Shown here one piece after another: positions 36,684 through 46,320 of a stretch of 64,000 nucleotides of DNA. The DNA is taken from contig NZ_FXBJ01000002.1 in the NCBI RefSeq assembly GCF_900177385.1, forward strand, positions 1,864,001 to 1,928,000, read 5' to 3'. The notes beneath the pieces were generated by a model, which had not been told where the DNA came from, did no database searches, and saw only the letters and a list, made by a program, of their open reading frames with translations. The translations under genes and the position numbers were made by a program. This stretch comes from Carnobacterium iners. GTDB taxonomy: Bacteria; Bacillota; Bacilli; Lactobacillales; Carnobacteriaceae. Within the stretch, counting starts at the first letter, position 1, and every line of letters starts with the position of its first letter.

Positions 36684-37602
36684 TTAATCTGCCTTCTTTC
36701 ACTTCTTTTATTAATCCTTCAATACTTTCTATTCCTAATTCTTTCATTCTGATAGGCAATCCTTCAATTAGTTCTTTACATACTAAAGGATTATTGTATT
36801 GAGCTGTCCCAATAGCAACGGCACTAGCTCCTGCTATAATCATTTCTAACACATCATCAACAGTCGAAACACCTCCCATTCCGATTATCGGTATCGAAAC
36901 AGCTCTAGAAACCTGATAAATCATTCTTATTGCTATCGGTTTAATGCCTGGTCCGGATAGTCCACCAGTTTTATTTGAAAGAATTGGTTTTCGTGTCTCT
37001 AAATCAATGGCCATGCTAGAAAACGTATTGATCATACTAATGCCATCTGCACCACCTTGTTCAGCTGCTTGAGCAATAGCAACAATGTCTGTCACGTTGG
37101 GTGTCAATTTTACATAAACTGGCACAGTAGCTACTTTTTTAACAGCTTCAGTCATTGAACGGACAGATTCAGGATTTGAACCAAACGTTAACCCACCTTC
37201 TGCAACGTTCGGGCAAGAGACATTCAATTCAAGAGCTTTTACATAAGGGGACTGACATAATTTTTTTGTTACCTCAACAAATTCAGCCGTTGTATTTCCT
37301 GCTACACTAGCAATAACGGGCGTATCAAAATCTTTCAAAGCAGGTAATTTTTCATTCACAATCACATCAACACCTGGATTTTTTAAACCTATTGCATTTA
37401 AAATACCTGTGTCTAACTGATGGTAAGTAGGCTCTGGATTGCCCGTTCGAGCCTGACTTGTGGTTGATTTAATGATAATAGCTCCTAGAATATTGTAGTC
37501 AAACTTACCCATGTGCCTTTCACCAAAGCCAAATGTTCCACTAGAAGGCATGATTGGATTTTTAAGATGAAGTCCCGGTAAATTAACACTTAACTGATTC
37601 AT
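36673..37602 (-). CDS. pyrD: dihydroorotate dehydrogenase, class 1B catalytic subunit
   Basis: This 309-residue FMN enzyme oxidises dihydroorotate to orotate. It is class 1B: the base is Cys in LNVSCPNV, and segments [35 protein letters not shown] and [14 protein letters not shown] are those of PyrDB. Class 1B proteins normally form a heterotetramer with the FAD/2Fe-2S subunit PyrK, which passes electrons to NAD. No pyrK lies next to it: only 76 bases separate pyrD from carB, where pyrK sits in Bacillus and Enterococcus. Either pyrK is elsewhere or the subunit works with another acceptor. AGGGGG precedes the start. Confidence 0.95.
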   Translation of the reverse strand: MNQLSVNLPGLHLKNPIMPSSGTFGFGERHMGKFDYNILGAIIIKSTTSQARTGNPEPTYHQLDTGILNAIGLKNPGVDVIVNEKLPALKDFDTPVIASVAGNTTAEFVEVTKKLCQSPYVKALELNVSCPNVAEGGLTFGSNPESVRSMTEAVKKVATVPVYVKLTPNVTDIVAIAQAAEQGGADGISMINTFSSMAIDLETRKPILSNKTGGLSGPGIKPIAIRMIYQVSRAVSIPIIGMGGVSTVDDVLEMIIAGASAVAIGTAQYNNPLVCKELIEGLPIRMKELGIESIEGLIKEVKEGRLNEN

Positions 37603-37678
37603 TTATTTTCCCCCTAATAAGTTGTTCTATTTTTAAAATTCTCCTGTTTTTTTGGTACACTAATAAGAAAACTAGCCT

Positions 37679-40600
37679 CTATAAGGGTTGGGTTGTAAAA
37701 GTTCTAGCCTCTAGTACACTTAAGATGGCTGCGGCTGTATCTAATGAGGTTAATAAGGGAATTCCGTATTCGATAGTACTTTTTCGAATCAATTCGCCAT
37801 CTTTTACATCTTTTTTAGTCCGACCGATTGTATTAATAACGAGTTGAACTTTTCCTCTAGCAATGACATCCAAAATATTTTCTTCTTTCATTTCATCCAA
37901 CTTTGCTATCGATTGGACAAGTATATTTTTATTTTTTAAAAACTTCTCTGTTCCGCTTGTTGCAATAATTTGATAGCCTATTTGATGAAATCGCTCTGCA
38001 ATAGCGTAAGATTCTTCTTTATCTTTATCTGTGAGCGTTAATAAAACTGTTCCATAATCGGCTAAATGTAATGAGCTCGCTTCAAAAGCTTTATAAAGAG
38101 CTTTTTCGAGTGTCCGATCACTTCCCATCACTTCACCGGTTGATTTCATTATCGGACCCAATAGAGCATCCACCTTTTGTAACTGAGCAAAAGAAAAGAC
38201 AGGTGTTTTCACATGAACATCACTAGACTCTGTTGCTAGTCCTTCTTGATAACCTTGGCTTTTTAATGACTGACCTAAAATAGCATTAGTGGCTAGTTCT
38301 GCTATCGGTATGCCGGTTACTTTGCTTAGAAAAGGCGCCGTTCGACTAGCATGAAAATGAACTCTGCTAAGATAGACTTGATTTTCAAAGACAACAAATT
38401 GGCTCGTCATTAACCCAATACACCCTAAATGTTTAGCTAATTGTTTTGTATATTGAATAATCAGTTGTTTTATTTCTAGCTTTAACGATTGAGGAGGATA
38501 GACAGCCATTGAATCCCCTGAATGGATACGAGACCGCTCAATGTATTCGACAATACCTGGAATTAAAATAGCCCCGCCATCGCTTACTGCACTTACTTCT
38601 ACTTCTATTCCATTTAGATATTGGGTAATAAAGAAAGCCGAATGATTAAGCGACCTATTCATAAATTTTTCTAATTCTAGTTGATTATCGATAATTTCTA
38701 CCTTTTTTTCGTTGAACCTTGCGACTGATTGAATCAGTATCGGGTAACCAATTTGTTTCGCACTAAAAAGAGCCTCTTTTTTATTTGTTACACTAGCGCT
38801 TATTGCTATCGGAATTCCTGAATGAGTGAGTGCTTCTTCAAAAGCTATCGGATTTTGACTATTGAGACTATCTAAAACAACATTACCTAGTATTGAAACA
38901 CCTAATTGCTGCAATGATTTCGCCAAATTAGCAGCTGTTCGTCCACCAAACTGAAAAATCACACCAATAGGTTTTTCCAAACGGATCACGTGCATGATAT
39001 CTTCTAGTGTTAAGGGTTCAAAATACAATTTATCTGATATTAAAAAGTCAGTTGAAACCGTTTCAGGATTATTATTTAAAATAATCGCCTCATAACCCGC
39101 TTTTTGAATCGCTTTAATCGCATGAAAAATCGCATGATCAAATTCCATCCCTTGGCCAATCCGTGCCGGTCCAGAACCTAAAACTAAAATAGATTTCTTA
39201 GCAGTTGGCATGCTTTCATTTTCTTCTTCGTACGTACTATAAAAACCAGCAGCCTTTGTTTTACACTCTAAAGAGTATGGACCTAATTGCTTATAAACAG
39301 GTATAATCGTATGATCATAGCGAAAGTCTCTGACTATTGATTCAGTTGTTTGCCAAAGTAACGCAATAAAATCATCTGAGAACCCAAAAGATTTAGCATA
39401 GAGTAAGGTCTCTTGATCAAATAAATGACTACTCAGCTCTTTTTCAATTTCGATAATATGAGCTAATTTATCTAAGAAAAACAAATCAATCGCTGTTTTT
39501 TCAGCCAATGTTACAATTGGGTACTCTCTACGGATAATTTCAGCTAAATAAAACAGCCGATTGTCTTGCGCATGAATGACTTTTTGAAGTACTTCTCCAT
39601 CTGAAGCAGAAGCTAATTCTGCTAAAAATATATGAGAAGCCCCTATCTCTAAAGAACGAACAGCTTTCAATAAGGATTCTTCTACCGTTCGTCCAAATGC
39701 CATTGTCTCTCCAGTTGATTTCATTTGTAGTCCAAGTTTCCGGTCGCCTTTTTCAAATGTATCAAATGGCCAACGTGGAATTTTTGAAACAATATAACCC
39801 ATTACTGGTTCAAATTCAAAAATAAACTCGTCTGTTTCCGGATTTTTTATTTCATCTATTATGAATCCAACAGCTAACTTTGCTGCCGTTCTTGCGATCG
39901 GATAGCCGGTCGCTTTACTAGCTAATGCAGTCGAACGATTAACGCACAGATTTACTCCTAGAATAAAGTAATTTGAAGAGAATGGTTCAAGAGCGAAACG
40001 AATGGTACAGCTTCCTTTAATGTCTAAAGCACGGATAATATTTAAAGAAGCATCACGAAGCATTTGATGTTGTTTATCCGTTAACGTTTGACTTGGAACA
40101 AATACGATGGAGTCTCCTGTATGTATGCCAACAGGATCAAAATGTTCTAATTGGCAACTAACCATTGCTTGATTTTTTTGATCACGAATGACTTCGTATT
40201 CTATTTCTTTATAGCCAGATACTTGTCTTTCAACCAGACATTTATTAATAGGAGAACGTACCAAGCTTTTAATTAATGCGCTCTCTAATTCTTCTAAATT
40301 AGTGCAATTTACTTTAACGGATCCTACCTTGTTGCTCATAGACATCACAATTAGCGGAAAAGGCACCTGTTCAGAGAAAAGTACAGCTTCTTTAATCGTC
40401 TGAACCACTCTGCTTTCTAATGTTGGCTCCTTTAATTTGTTCATTAATTCTTTGAATAAATCTGGGTATTCTGTCGTTTTTATTGCTTCAAGGGTTGCTC
40501 CTAACAATTCAATACCTAGCTCATTTAATAGCCCAGAATCTGCTAATTCCATTGTTGCATTTAAAGATGTCCGACCACCTAGAGTTGGAATCAACGCATC

Positions 40601-40849
40601 TGGACGCTCTTTTCGCAGTATTTTAGAAATAAACTCTACTGTCAGAGGTTCGATATAAACGCGATCAGCCATTCCTTTATCAGTCATAATGGAAGCAGGA
40701 TTTGAATTAATTAAAATCACTTCATATCCTTCTTCTTTAAGCGATAAACAAGCTTGGGTCCCTGCGTAATCAAACTCTGAAGATTGCCCAATAATCGTTG
40801 GACCAGAGCCTATAATGACTATTTTTTTTAAGTCTGCTCGTTTTGTCAT
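37679..40849 (-). CDS. carB: carbamoyl-phosphate synthase large-chain homologue, active sites lost
   Basis: This 1056-residue protein aligns with CarB from end to end, but both ATP-grasp sites are destroyed. In the first half the loop RPxxTxGGxGGG is replaced by MSMSNKVGSVKV (from Met169), Gln285 of E. coli by Arg284, and the metal-binding E-x-N-x-R by Gly298/Asn300/Cys302. In the second half RPSYVLGGR reads QSVARFNEK (from Gln707), and E-x-N-x-R reads Arg829/His831/His833. Structural motifs stay: GIHTGDSI, ALASKATGYPIA, IHSGDSMAVYPP, SRTAPFLSK, and the C-terminal allosteric domain with TSGTEKFL and GIPLLTSLDTA. The frame is open throughout. ATG 40849 overlaps the carA stop (ATGA). Carbamoyl phosphate synthesis is very unlikely. 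Confidence 0.9.
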   Translation of the reverse strand: MTKRADLKKIVIIGSGPTIIGQSSEFDYAGTQACLSLKEEGYEVILINSNPASIMTDKGMADRVYIEPLTVEFISKILRKERPDALIPTLGGRTSLNATMELADSGLLNELGIELLGATLEAIKTTEYPDLFKELMNKLKEPTLESRVVQTIKEAVLFSEQVPFPLIVMSMSNKVGSVKVNCTNLEELESALIKSLVRSPINKCLVERQVSGYKEIEYEVIRDQKNQAMVSCQLEHFDPVGIHTGDSIVFVPSQTLTDKQHQMLRDASLNIIRALDIKGSCTIRFALEPFSSNYFILGVNLCVNRSTALASKATGYPIARTAAKLAVGFIIDEIKNPETDEFIFEFEPVMGYIVSKIPRWPFDTFEKGDRKLGLQMKSTGETMAFGRTVEESLLKAVRSLEIGASHIFLAELASASDGEVLQKVIHAQDNRLFYLAEIIRREYPIVTLAEKTAIDLFFLDKLAHIIEIEKELSSHLFDQETLLYAKSFGFSDDFIALLWQTTESIVRDFRYDHTIIPVYKQLGPYSLECKTKAAGFYSTYEEENESMPTAKKSILVLGSGPARIGQGMEFDHAIFHAIKAIQKAGYEAIILNNNPETVSTDFLISDKLYFEPLTLEDIMHVIRLEKPIGVIFQFGGRTAANLAKSLQQLGVSILGNVVLDSLNSQNPIAFEEALTHSGIPIAISASVTNKKEALFSAKQIGYPILIQSVARFNEKKVEIIDNQLELEKFMNRSLNHSAFFITQYLNGIEVEVSAVSDGGAILIPGIVEYIERSRIHSGDSMAVYPPQSLKLEIKQLIIQYTKQLAKHLGCIGLMTSQFVVFENQVYLSRVHFHASRTAPFLSKVTGIPIAELATNAILGQSLKSQGYQEGLATESSDVHVKTPVFSFAQLQKVDALLGPIMKSTGEVMGSDRTLEKALYKAFEASSLHLADYGTVLLTLTDKDKEESYAIAERFHQIGYQIIATSGTEKFLKNKNILVQSIAKLDEMKEENILDVIARGKVQLVINTIGRTKKDVKDGELIRKSTIEYGIPLLTSLDTAAAILSVLEARTFTTQPL

Positions 40850-41931
40850 ACGCCCTTTTTCTCCTTCCAATCATCGACTACTACCATAAATTGATCAAAT
40901 ACATGCGTGGCATCATGTGGTCCAGGTCCAGCGTCTGGATTAAATTGAACACTAAACGAGGGCAAATGGCGGTGTTTTATCCCTTCAATTGATCCATCGT
41001 TTAATTCAATATGACTAACCGCTAATACTGTTTGGTCAATAGAATCATAATCAACTAAGAAACCATGGTTTTGTGCTGTAAGGTAAAAATCTCCTGAAGC
41101 TAAATCTTTTACTGGATGGTTTAGACCTCTATGCCCTACTTTCATTTTTACAACCGTACACCCATTAGCTAAAGCCAACAACTGGTGTCCTAACCCTGTT
41201 GCAAATAACGGTACCTTACTTTGAATCGTTTGAATCATCGTTAAAACCGCTGGTAAATCATTAGGATTGCCAGGTCCATTTGTTAATAAAACCCCATCAG
41301 GTTCTAAGTTTAAAATAGACTCAGCCGATGTATCATACGGTAAGACGGTGACTTGGCAATTTCTTTTATTTAATTCCTTCAATAAACTGTGTTTTAAGCC
41401 AAAATCAATCACACTTATATTGCGCCCATTTCCTGGGCTAACGTATGCTCTTGAAGTCGATACTTGTTCGACCTGTTGAATCGGTAAAACTGTTGCTTTT
41501 AATTGATCAAAAGCATGCTTAAAATCATCTTGCGCATCAACGATGGTACCACGCATAACACCTTTTTTTTGAAGAAGATGCATCAATTTGCGAGTATCTA
41601 CCCCTGTAATTCCTGGAATCTTTTTATTTTTTAAAAACTCATCTAAATTCATCTGACTATGCCAGTTAGAAGGAACACGCGCAAATTCCTTAACAATAAC
41701 AGCTTTACATGTTGGTTCAATCGATTCATAGTCGTTTCGATTGATTCCTGTATTTCCAATAGAAGGATAATTGAAAACAATCATTTGCCCGTTATAAGAT
41801 TGATCTGTAATAATTTCTTGGTATCCTGTTACCCCTGTTGTAAACACCACCTCTCCAATAGTATCAATTAAAGAACCGAATCCTTTTCCTTTAAACATTG
41901 ACCCATCTTCTAACAATAGTATTCGATCCAT
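40846..41931 (-). CDS. carA: carbamoyl-phosphate synthase small-chain homologue, glutaminase triad lost
   Basis: This 361-residue protein has the CarA layout: an N-terminal domain with EVVFTTGVTGYQE and NTGINRNDYESI, then a class I glutaminase fold. The nucleophile elbow, GICLGHQ in the family, reads ATGLGHQ, so the catalytic Cys is Gly246. The His-x-Glu pair of QxHPEA reads QFNPDA, giving Asn331 and Asp333. All three triad positions are changed, while the oxyanion segment TNGPGNP and LALANG are kept. It cannot hydrolyse glutamine by the usual mechanism. The reading frame is intact and is coupled to carB by a four-base overlap. It starts two bases after the pyrC stop. Confidence 0.9.
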   Translation of the reverse strand: MDRILLLEDGSMFKGKGFGSLIDTIGEVVFTTGVTGYQEIITDQSYNGQMIVFNYPSIGNTGINRNDYESIEPTCKAVIVKEFARVPSNWHSQMNLDEFLKNKKIPGITGVDTRKLMHLLQKKGVMRGTIVDAQDDFKHAFDQLKATVLPIQQVEQVSTSRAYVSPGNGRNISVIDFGLKHSLLKELNKRNCQVTVLPYDTSAESILNLEPDGVLLTNGPGNPNDLPAVLTMIQTIQSKVPLFATGLGHQLLALANGCTVVKMKVGHRGLNHPVKDLASGDFYLTAQNHGFLVDYDSIDQTVLAVSHIELNDGSIEGIKHRHLPSFSVQFNPDAGPGPHDATHVFDQFMVVVDDWKEKKGV

Positions 41932-41933
41932 AC

Positions 41934-43229
41934 TTAGCTCTCCCTTTTATAAACAACTTTTCCACCAACAATGGTCATCACTGTTGTGCCTTTCACTTTC
42001 CATCCGATAAATGGCGTGTTGGTAGCTTTGGATAGAAAATCTTTTGCTAAAAGACTGTTTTCTGTTTTTAAATCAAATAAAGTAATATCTGCTGGATAGC
42101 CGGCTTCAAGAACGCCAGTATTTAATCCAAAAACTGTTGCCGGTTTAATCGTTAACCAGTCGACTAATTGTGCTAATGTGACTATACCTGGCTCTACTAA
42201 ATAAGTATAAAGCAAAGAAAAAGCTGTTTCACTTCCTGTGATACCAAACGGAGAGTTTTTCATTCCGCCTTTTTTTTCTTCCTTTGTATGTGGAGCATGG
42301 TCAGTCGCTATTAAGTCAATTGTACCATCTAATAAACCTAAAATCAGAGCTTCTTGATCTTTTTTACTTCTCAAAGGTGGATTCATCTTATAGATACTTG
42401 TATCTGAGGGAATGTCTTCTTCCGACAGCAACAAATGATGTGGTGTAACTTCAGCCGTTACCTTTATTTGAGCGCGCTTGGCATCTCTTATGACTCGCAC
42501 ACTTTCTTTTGTTGAAACGTGGCAAACGTGGTAATGGGCACCCGTCGCTTCACTAATTAAGACATCTCTGGCGATTTGGCTAGCTTCTGTAATGCTTAAG
42601 ATGCCAGGTAAGCCTAATTCTTTATTACGAGTTCCTTCATGCATCACTCCGCCAAGTAACAACGAGTCATCTTCTGTATGAGCAACAATGGTTGTTTTAT
42701 TTCTTGCAGCTTCTAGCATTGCTTTATACATTGTTCCAGCCGTTTGTACTCCTACCCCATCATTTGTGAAAGCAAATGCTCCCGCATCTAGTAAAGATTG
42801 TTGGTCGGTTAGATCATCACTTTTTAGTCCTGTCGTTATCGGGGCATATTGTAATACGTTGATTTGTGCATCTGTTCTAATCTTTTCTTGAATTGCCTTC
42901 ATTTTTTCGACTGTATCCGGTTCCGGATTCACATTAGGCATTGCACAAATCGTCGTGAACCCTCCTCTTGCTGCAGCCATCGTACCTGTTTTAATCGTTT
43001 CTTTATCTGTGTACCCAGGTTCTCTTAAATGAACGTGAACATCAATTAATCCAGGAGTCATTAAAGCGCCTTTTGCATCGATTGTATCAACAGAAGTCTC
43101 TTCTTCGCTTGCAAATAACGCTTGCCCAAATGCAATAGATTGAATAACACCTTTATCTAGTATCATTTGGGTTGGTACAAATTGTCCTTTTTGACTTAAT
43201 GTAACAGCGTTTTTTATCCAGATTGCCAT
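41934..43229 (-). CDS. pyrC: dihydroorotase
   Basis: This 431-residue type I dihydroorotase cyclises carbamoyl aspartate. Zinc ligands are in DVHVHLREPG, FTNDGVGVQ, VAHTED, HYHVCHVST and TDHAPH; all look functional. ATG 43229 gives the usual length and the family start MAIWIKNA. A longer in-frame start at 43349 lies inside the attenuator and is unlikely. Unusually, no strong ribosome site precedes 43229. In other Firmicutes pyrB comes just before pyrC, so a pyrB deletion that also removed coupling would explain this. pyrB is absent here. Confidence 0.93.
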   Translation of the reverse strand: MAIWIKNAVTLSQKGQFVPTQMILDKGVIQSIAFGQALFASEEETSVDTIDAKGALMTPGLIDVHVHLREPGYTDKETIKTGTMAAARGGFTTICAMPNVNPEPDTVEKMKAIQEKIRTDAQINVLQYAPITTGLKSDDLTDQQSLLDAGAFAFTNDGVGVQTAGTMYKAMLEAARNKTTIVAHTEDDSLLLGGVMHEGTRNKELGLPGILSITEASQIARDVLISEATGAHYHVCHVSTKESVRVIRDAKRAQIKVTAEVTPHHLLLSEEDIPSDTSIYKMNPPLRSKKDQEALILGLLDGTIDLIATDHAPHTKEEKKGGMKNSPFGITGSETAFSLLYTYLVEPGIVTLAQLVDWLTIKPATVFGLNTGVLEAGYPADITLFDLKTENSLLAKDFLSKATNTPFIGWKVKGTTVMTIVGGKVVYKRES

Positions 43230-43338
43230 ATTTATCGCACACTCATTTCTTTTTTTATTTTTTACTATTAGTTCTACTAAAATAATATTCCTTAACTTGT
43301 TTACTTCTATTGTTTTTTCTAATCGCTTTTTCTCTAAA

Positions 43339-43465
43339 TAAAAACCCAACAGTATCGCTTAGACTGTTGGGTTCTATCATTTACTACTAACCATTGATTA
43401 AATTGCCGTAGTAAAATAGGATAGTGACCTTTTGTGTCTCTCGGGACTCCATTAAAGTTTCACTT
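43339..43465 (-). promoter_or_regulatory. PyrR-dependent attenuator between pyrR and pyrC
   Basis: On the minus strand a PyrR-binding-loop sequence GGAGTCCCGAGAGACA (about 43435-43451) is followed by the terminator AACCCAACAGT / ACTGTTGGGTTTTTATTT (43339-43373). UMP-loaded PyrR would favour termination before pyrC. Confidence 0.8.
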
Positions 43466-44059
<594 letters not shown>

Positions 44060-44076
44060 TTAACCAAATATATTTG

Positions 44077-44206
44077 AAAAATGCCCTCTCACCTATTAGG
44101 TAAGAGGGCATCCAACATTACTTGTTGATATTACCTAAATAGATAACGTCAACAAGTGATGCTTACGTGTATGCTCCTTCTTAGTCTCACAGGACTGGAG
44201 TTAAAG
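44077..44206 (-). promoter_or_regulatory. PyrR-dependent attenuator in the pyrR leader
   Basis: Minus strand: PyrR box CCAGTCCTGTGAGACT (44182-44198), then CTTGTTGA..TCAACAAG arms (44120-44158) as competing stem, then terminator GCCCTCTTACC / GGTGAGAGGGC with TTTTT (44077-44111). Confidence 0.85.
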
Positions 44207-44233
44207 GATTTCTTTCACTTGCTTCTATTTAAG

Positions 44234-44262
44234 ACTCTACCTTGTTGATTATAAAATGTCAA
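44234..44262 (-). promoter_or_regulatory. promoter of the pyr operon
   Basis: TTGACA, 17-base spacer, TAGAGT on the minus strand. The -35 overlaps the last codon of rluD. The predicted start is about 25 bases before the first PyrR box. Confidence 0.75.
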
Positions 44263-45167
44263 CGTGTTTCTCTTAATTCAGTAAGAGTATCTTCAAACAA
44301 TTTAGGCAGTGGCGCTTCAAAAGTTAAGAATTCGTTTGTTTTGGGATGATTGAATCCTAAAACACGTGCGTGAAGATACTGTCCTTTACCAGGCAATGTT
44401 TTTCTTGGCCCATAGATAGGGTCGCCAGCTAAAGGATAGCCAATATATTTCATATGAACTCTAATTTGATGTGTTCTGCCTGTTTCTAATTTAAGAGAAA
44501 CTAAGGTGAAGTCTTTAAATCGTTCTAGAACTTGGAAGTGTGTAATCGCAGCACGACCATCATCAATGATATCTTGTTTTTTACGATCATTCTTAGAGCG
44601 TCCAACGGGTGCGTCAATCGTTCCTTTATCGTGAGGAATAACGCCGTGAACCAATGCGTAGTATTCTCTTAAAGAAGAATGATCTTTTAACTGTGCGGCA
44701 AGATTTTCATGTGCTAAGTCATTTTTAGCTACCATCAACAAGCCACTCGTGTCTTTATCAATACGGTGTACAATACCAGGTCGAATGGTTCCATTTATTC
44801 CTGATAAGTCTTTTACATGAAACATTAACGCATTCACCAAGGTTCCTGATGGGTGTCCTGCTGAAGGGTGAACAACCATTCCTTGTGGTTTATTGATAAC
44901 CAGCATATCTTCATCTTCAAAGACGATTGCAATGGGAATATCCTCAGCTTCAACATCAAGAGGAATTAATTCTGGCTCAGTAATATCAATAATATCACCT
45001 GTTTGAACTTTATAATTAGACTTTGCGCTATTGTTATTAACGGTCACATCGCCTTCTTTAATCCATTGTTGAACATGAGAGCGAGTAAACGTAGGAAGCA
45101 ATTCAACAACCACTTTATCTAAGCGGCCGCTTTCGTTTTCTATTTTAAATTGATAAGTTTGAGACAT
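44259..45167 (-). CDS. rluD: 23S rRNA pseudouridine synthase, RluD family (YlyB)
   Basis: This 302-residue pseudouridine synthase has an N-terminal S4 RNA-binding domain (about 13-60, RLDKVVVELLPTFTRSHVQQWI) and the catalytic domain with HRIDKDTSGLL, where Asp137 is the catalytic residue. The RTHQIRVH segment is intact. It corresponds to Bacillus YlyB, which has the same place between lspA and pyrR. The exact uridine targets cannot be read. It starts 28 bases after lspA. Confidence 0.9.
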   Translation of the reverse strand: MSQTYQFKIENESGRLDKVVVELLPTFTRSHVQQWIKEGDVTVNNNSAKSNYKVQTGDIIDITEPELIPLDVEAEDIPIAIVFEDEDMLVINKPQGMVVHPSAGHPSGTLVNALMFHVKDLSGINGTIRPGIVHRIDKDTSGLLMVAKNDLAHENLAAQLKDHSSLREYYALVHGVIPHDKGTIDAPVGRSKNDRKKQDIIDDGRAAITHFQVLERFKDFTLVSLKLETGRTHQIRVHMKYIGYPLAGDPIYGPRKTLPGKGQYLHARVLGFNHPKTNEFLTFEAPLPKLFEDTLTELRETR

Positions 45168-45195
45168 GTAAAAACTCCTTTTTCATTATAAACTA

Positions 45196-45660
45196 CTAAT
45201 TTGCTTGTCTTTTTTTATCTTGTTCATCTAAAAATACGTACAAAATCATTAATCCAACTCCAACAGATAAAGCCATGTCAGCAACGTTGAATATGGGGAA
45301 ATCGATAAATTCCAAACGAATCATATCTACTACATAACCTAGTCGAATGCGATCGATGACGTTTCCTATCGCACCTGCTAAAACGAGAGATAAAGCTAGT
45401 GATAAGAGACGGCTTTGGCGGCCATATTTCTGTAAATAATAAACCACAATAACCACCACGATGGCTGTAACAATATAAAAAAACCACATTTGTCCTTCTA
45501 AGATACTCCATGCTGCACCAGTATTTTGTATATACATCCATGACAAAAGAGATGGAAAAACTTCTACCACTTCGTATAAATCTATGTTTGCAACGGTCAA
45601 GTACTTAGTAAATTGATCAATTCCAATAATCAAAAGAGCCAAAATATAATATAAAAACAT
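45196..45660 (-). CDS. lspA: lipoprotein signal peptidase
   Basis: This 154-residue integral membrane aspartyl peptidase cleaves prolipoproteins after lipid attachment. Four hydrophobic segments are visible. Catalytic aspartates are Asp103 in GNVIDRIRLG and Asp128 in FPIFNVADMA. NTGAAWSIL is the conserved loop, with Trp where Phe is usual. It heads the lspA-rluD-pyr order. Several lipoprotein genes downstream in the window (46.3-47.8 kb) would be its substrates. Confidence 0.95.
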   Translation of the reverse strand: MFLYYILALLIIGIDQFTKYLTVANIDLYEVVEVFPSLLSWMYIQNTGAAWSILEGQMWFFYIVTAIVVVIVVYYLQKYGRQSRLLSLALSLVLAGAIGNVIDRIRLGYVVDMIRLEFIDFPIFNVADMALSVGVGLMILYVFLDEQDKKRQAN

Positions 45661-45779
45661 TTATAAACCTCACTTTATCACGATAGAATAGATGGATAGG
45701 GACTTTCTTTTCATTTTACATGATATCATCCATTAGGGATAGTTTTTTCTTATTTTTTCTAGCTTTTAAGCATTAATAG

Positions 45780-45809
45780 TTGGTATTTATCTAAAGGAAG
45801 GTGTATAAT
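45780..45809 (+). promoter_or_regulatory. candidate promoter of the 79-residue gene
   Basis: TTGGTA at 45780, 18-base spacer, perfect TATAAT ending at 45809. Confidence 0.6.
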
Positions 45810-45842
45810 AGTCTTTGGATAAGGAAAGGAGATGATTAAAAA

Positions 45843-46082
45843 ATGAAAAAACCAATGATTGAAAAAGTTTGGCTAATTAAAGAAATGTTGTTTAAAAATG
45901 AGGATTACCAACTAGCGCTTGATTTAGAAGATAGCGAAAACCGCGTAACCATGCGTTACATTATTATTGACACCACTTCTGTTTCGTATCACAACGATTT
46001 AGAAATTGGCTACCACCAAGAAGACTTCTTCATCTTTACTAACAAAGAAGATGCTAAAAAAGATTTGTATTCTATTGCATAG
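45843..46082 (+). CDS. small protein of unknown function
   Basis: This 79-residue acidic protein has no membrane segment or motif that I recognise. It starts MKKPMIEKVWLIKEMLFKNE and has a run NRVTMRYIIIDTTSVSYHND that could form a beta sheet. It is well supported as a gene: AAAGGAG upstream, a promoter with perfect -10, and its own terminator. It is monocistronic and divergent from lspA. I do not assign a function. Confidence 0.7.
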   Translation: MKKPMIEKVWLIKEMLFKNEDYQLALDLEDSENRVTMRYIIIDTTSVSYHNDLEIGYHQEDFFIFTNKEDAKKDLYSIA

Positions 46083-46126
46083 GTAGACTTTGTAATTCGT
46101 CCATAAGAGTTACCGTCTACCTTTTT
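46082..46126 (+). terminator. terminator after the 79-residue gene
   Basis: GGTAGAC / GTCTACC arms followed by TTTTTT; the loop is long. Confidence 0.7.
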
Positions 46127-46217
46127 TAAATCCCCTCCATTAAATGATGGATGAGGATTATTTTTTTGTCCTTTTTTTAAAAAATTATGAAATTATGATG
46201 AAAAATAAAGGTATTAT

Positions 46218-46246
46218 TTGGGAATAATACTAACTTTTGGTATACT
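46218..46246 (+). promoter_or_regulatory. candidate promoter of the envelope cassette
   Basis: TTGGGA, 17-base spacer, TATACT; 75 bases before the lipoprotein start. Confidence 0.6.
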
Positions 46247-46320
46247 GATTTGAGTTGCTGTTAAAGAAACAGCGGCTTAATTTTCACTCATTTAAATTGA
46301 AAGAAAAAGGAGATAGACTG

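Noticed and set aside
45278-45541. 87-codon minus-strand frame inside lspA
   Set aside because: Second frame of the same strand; the lspA frame carries both catalytic Asp motifs.
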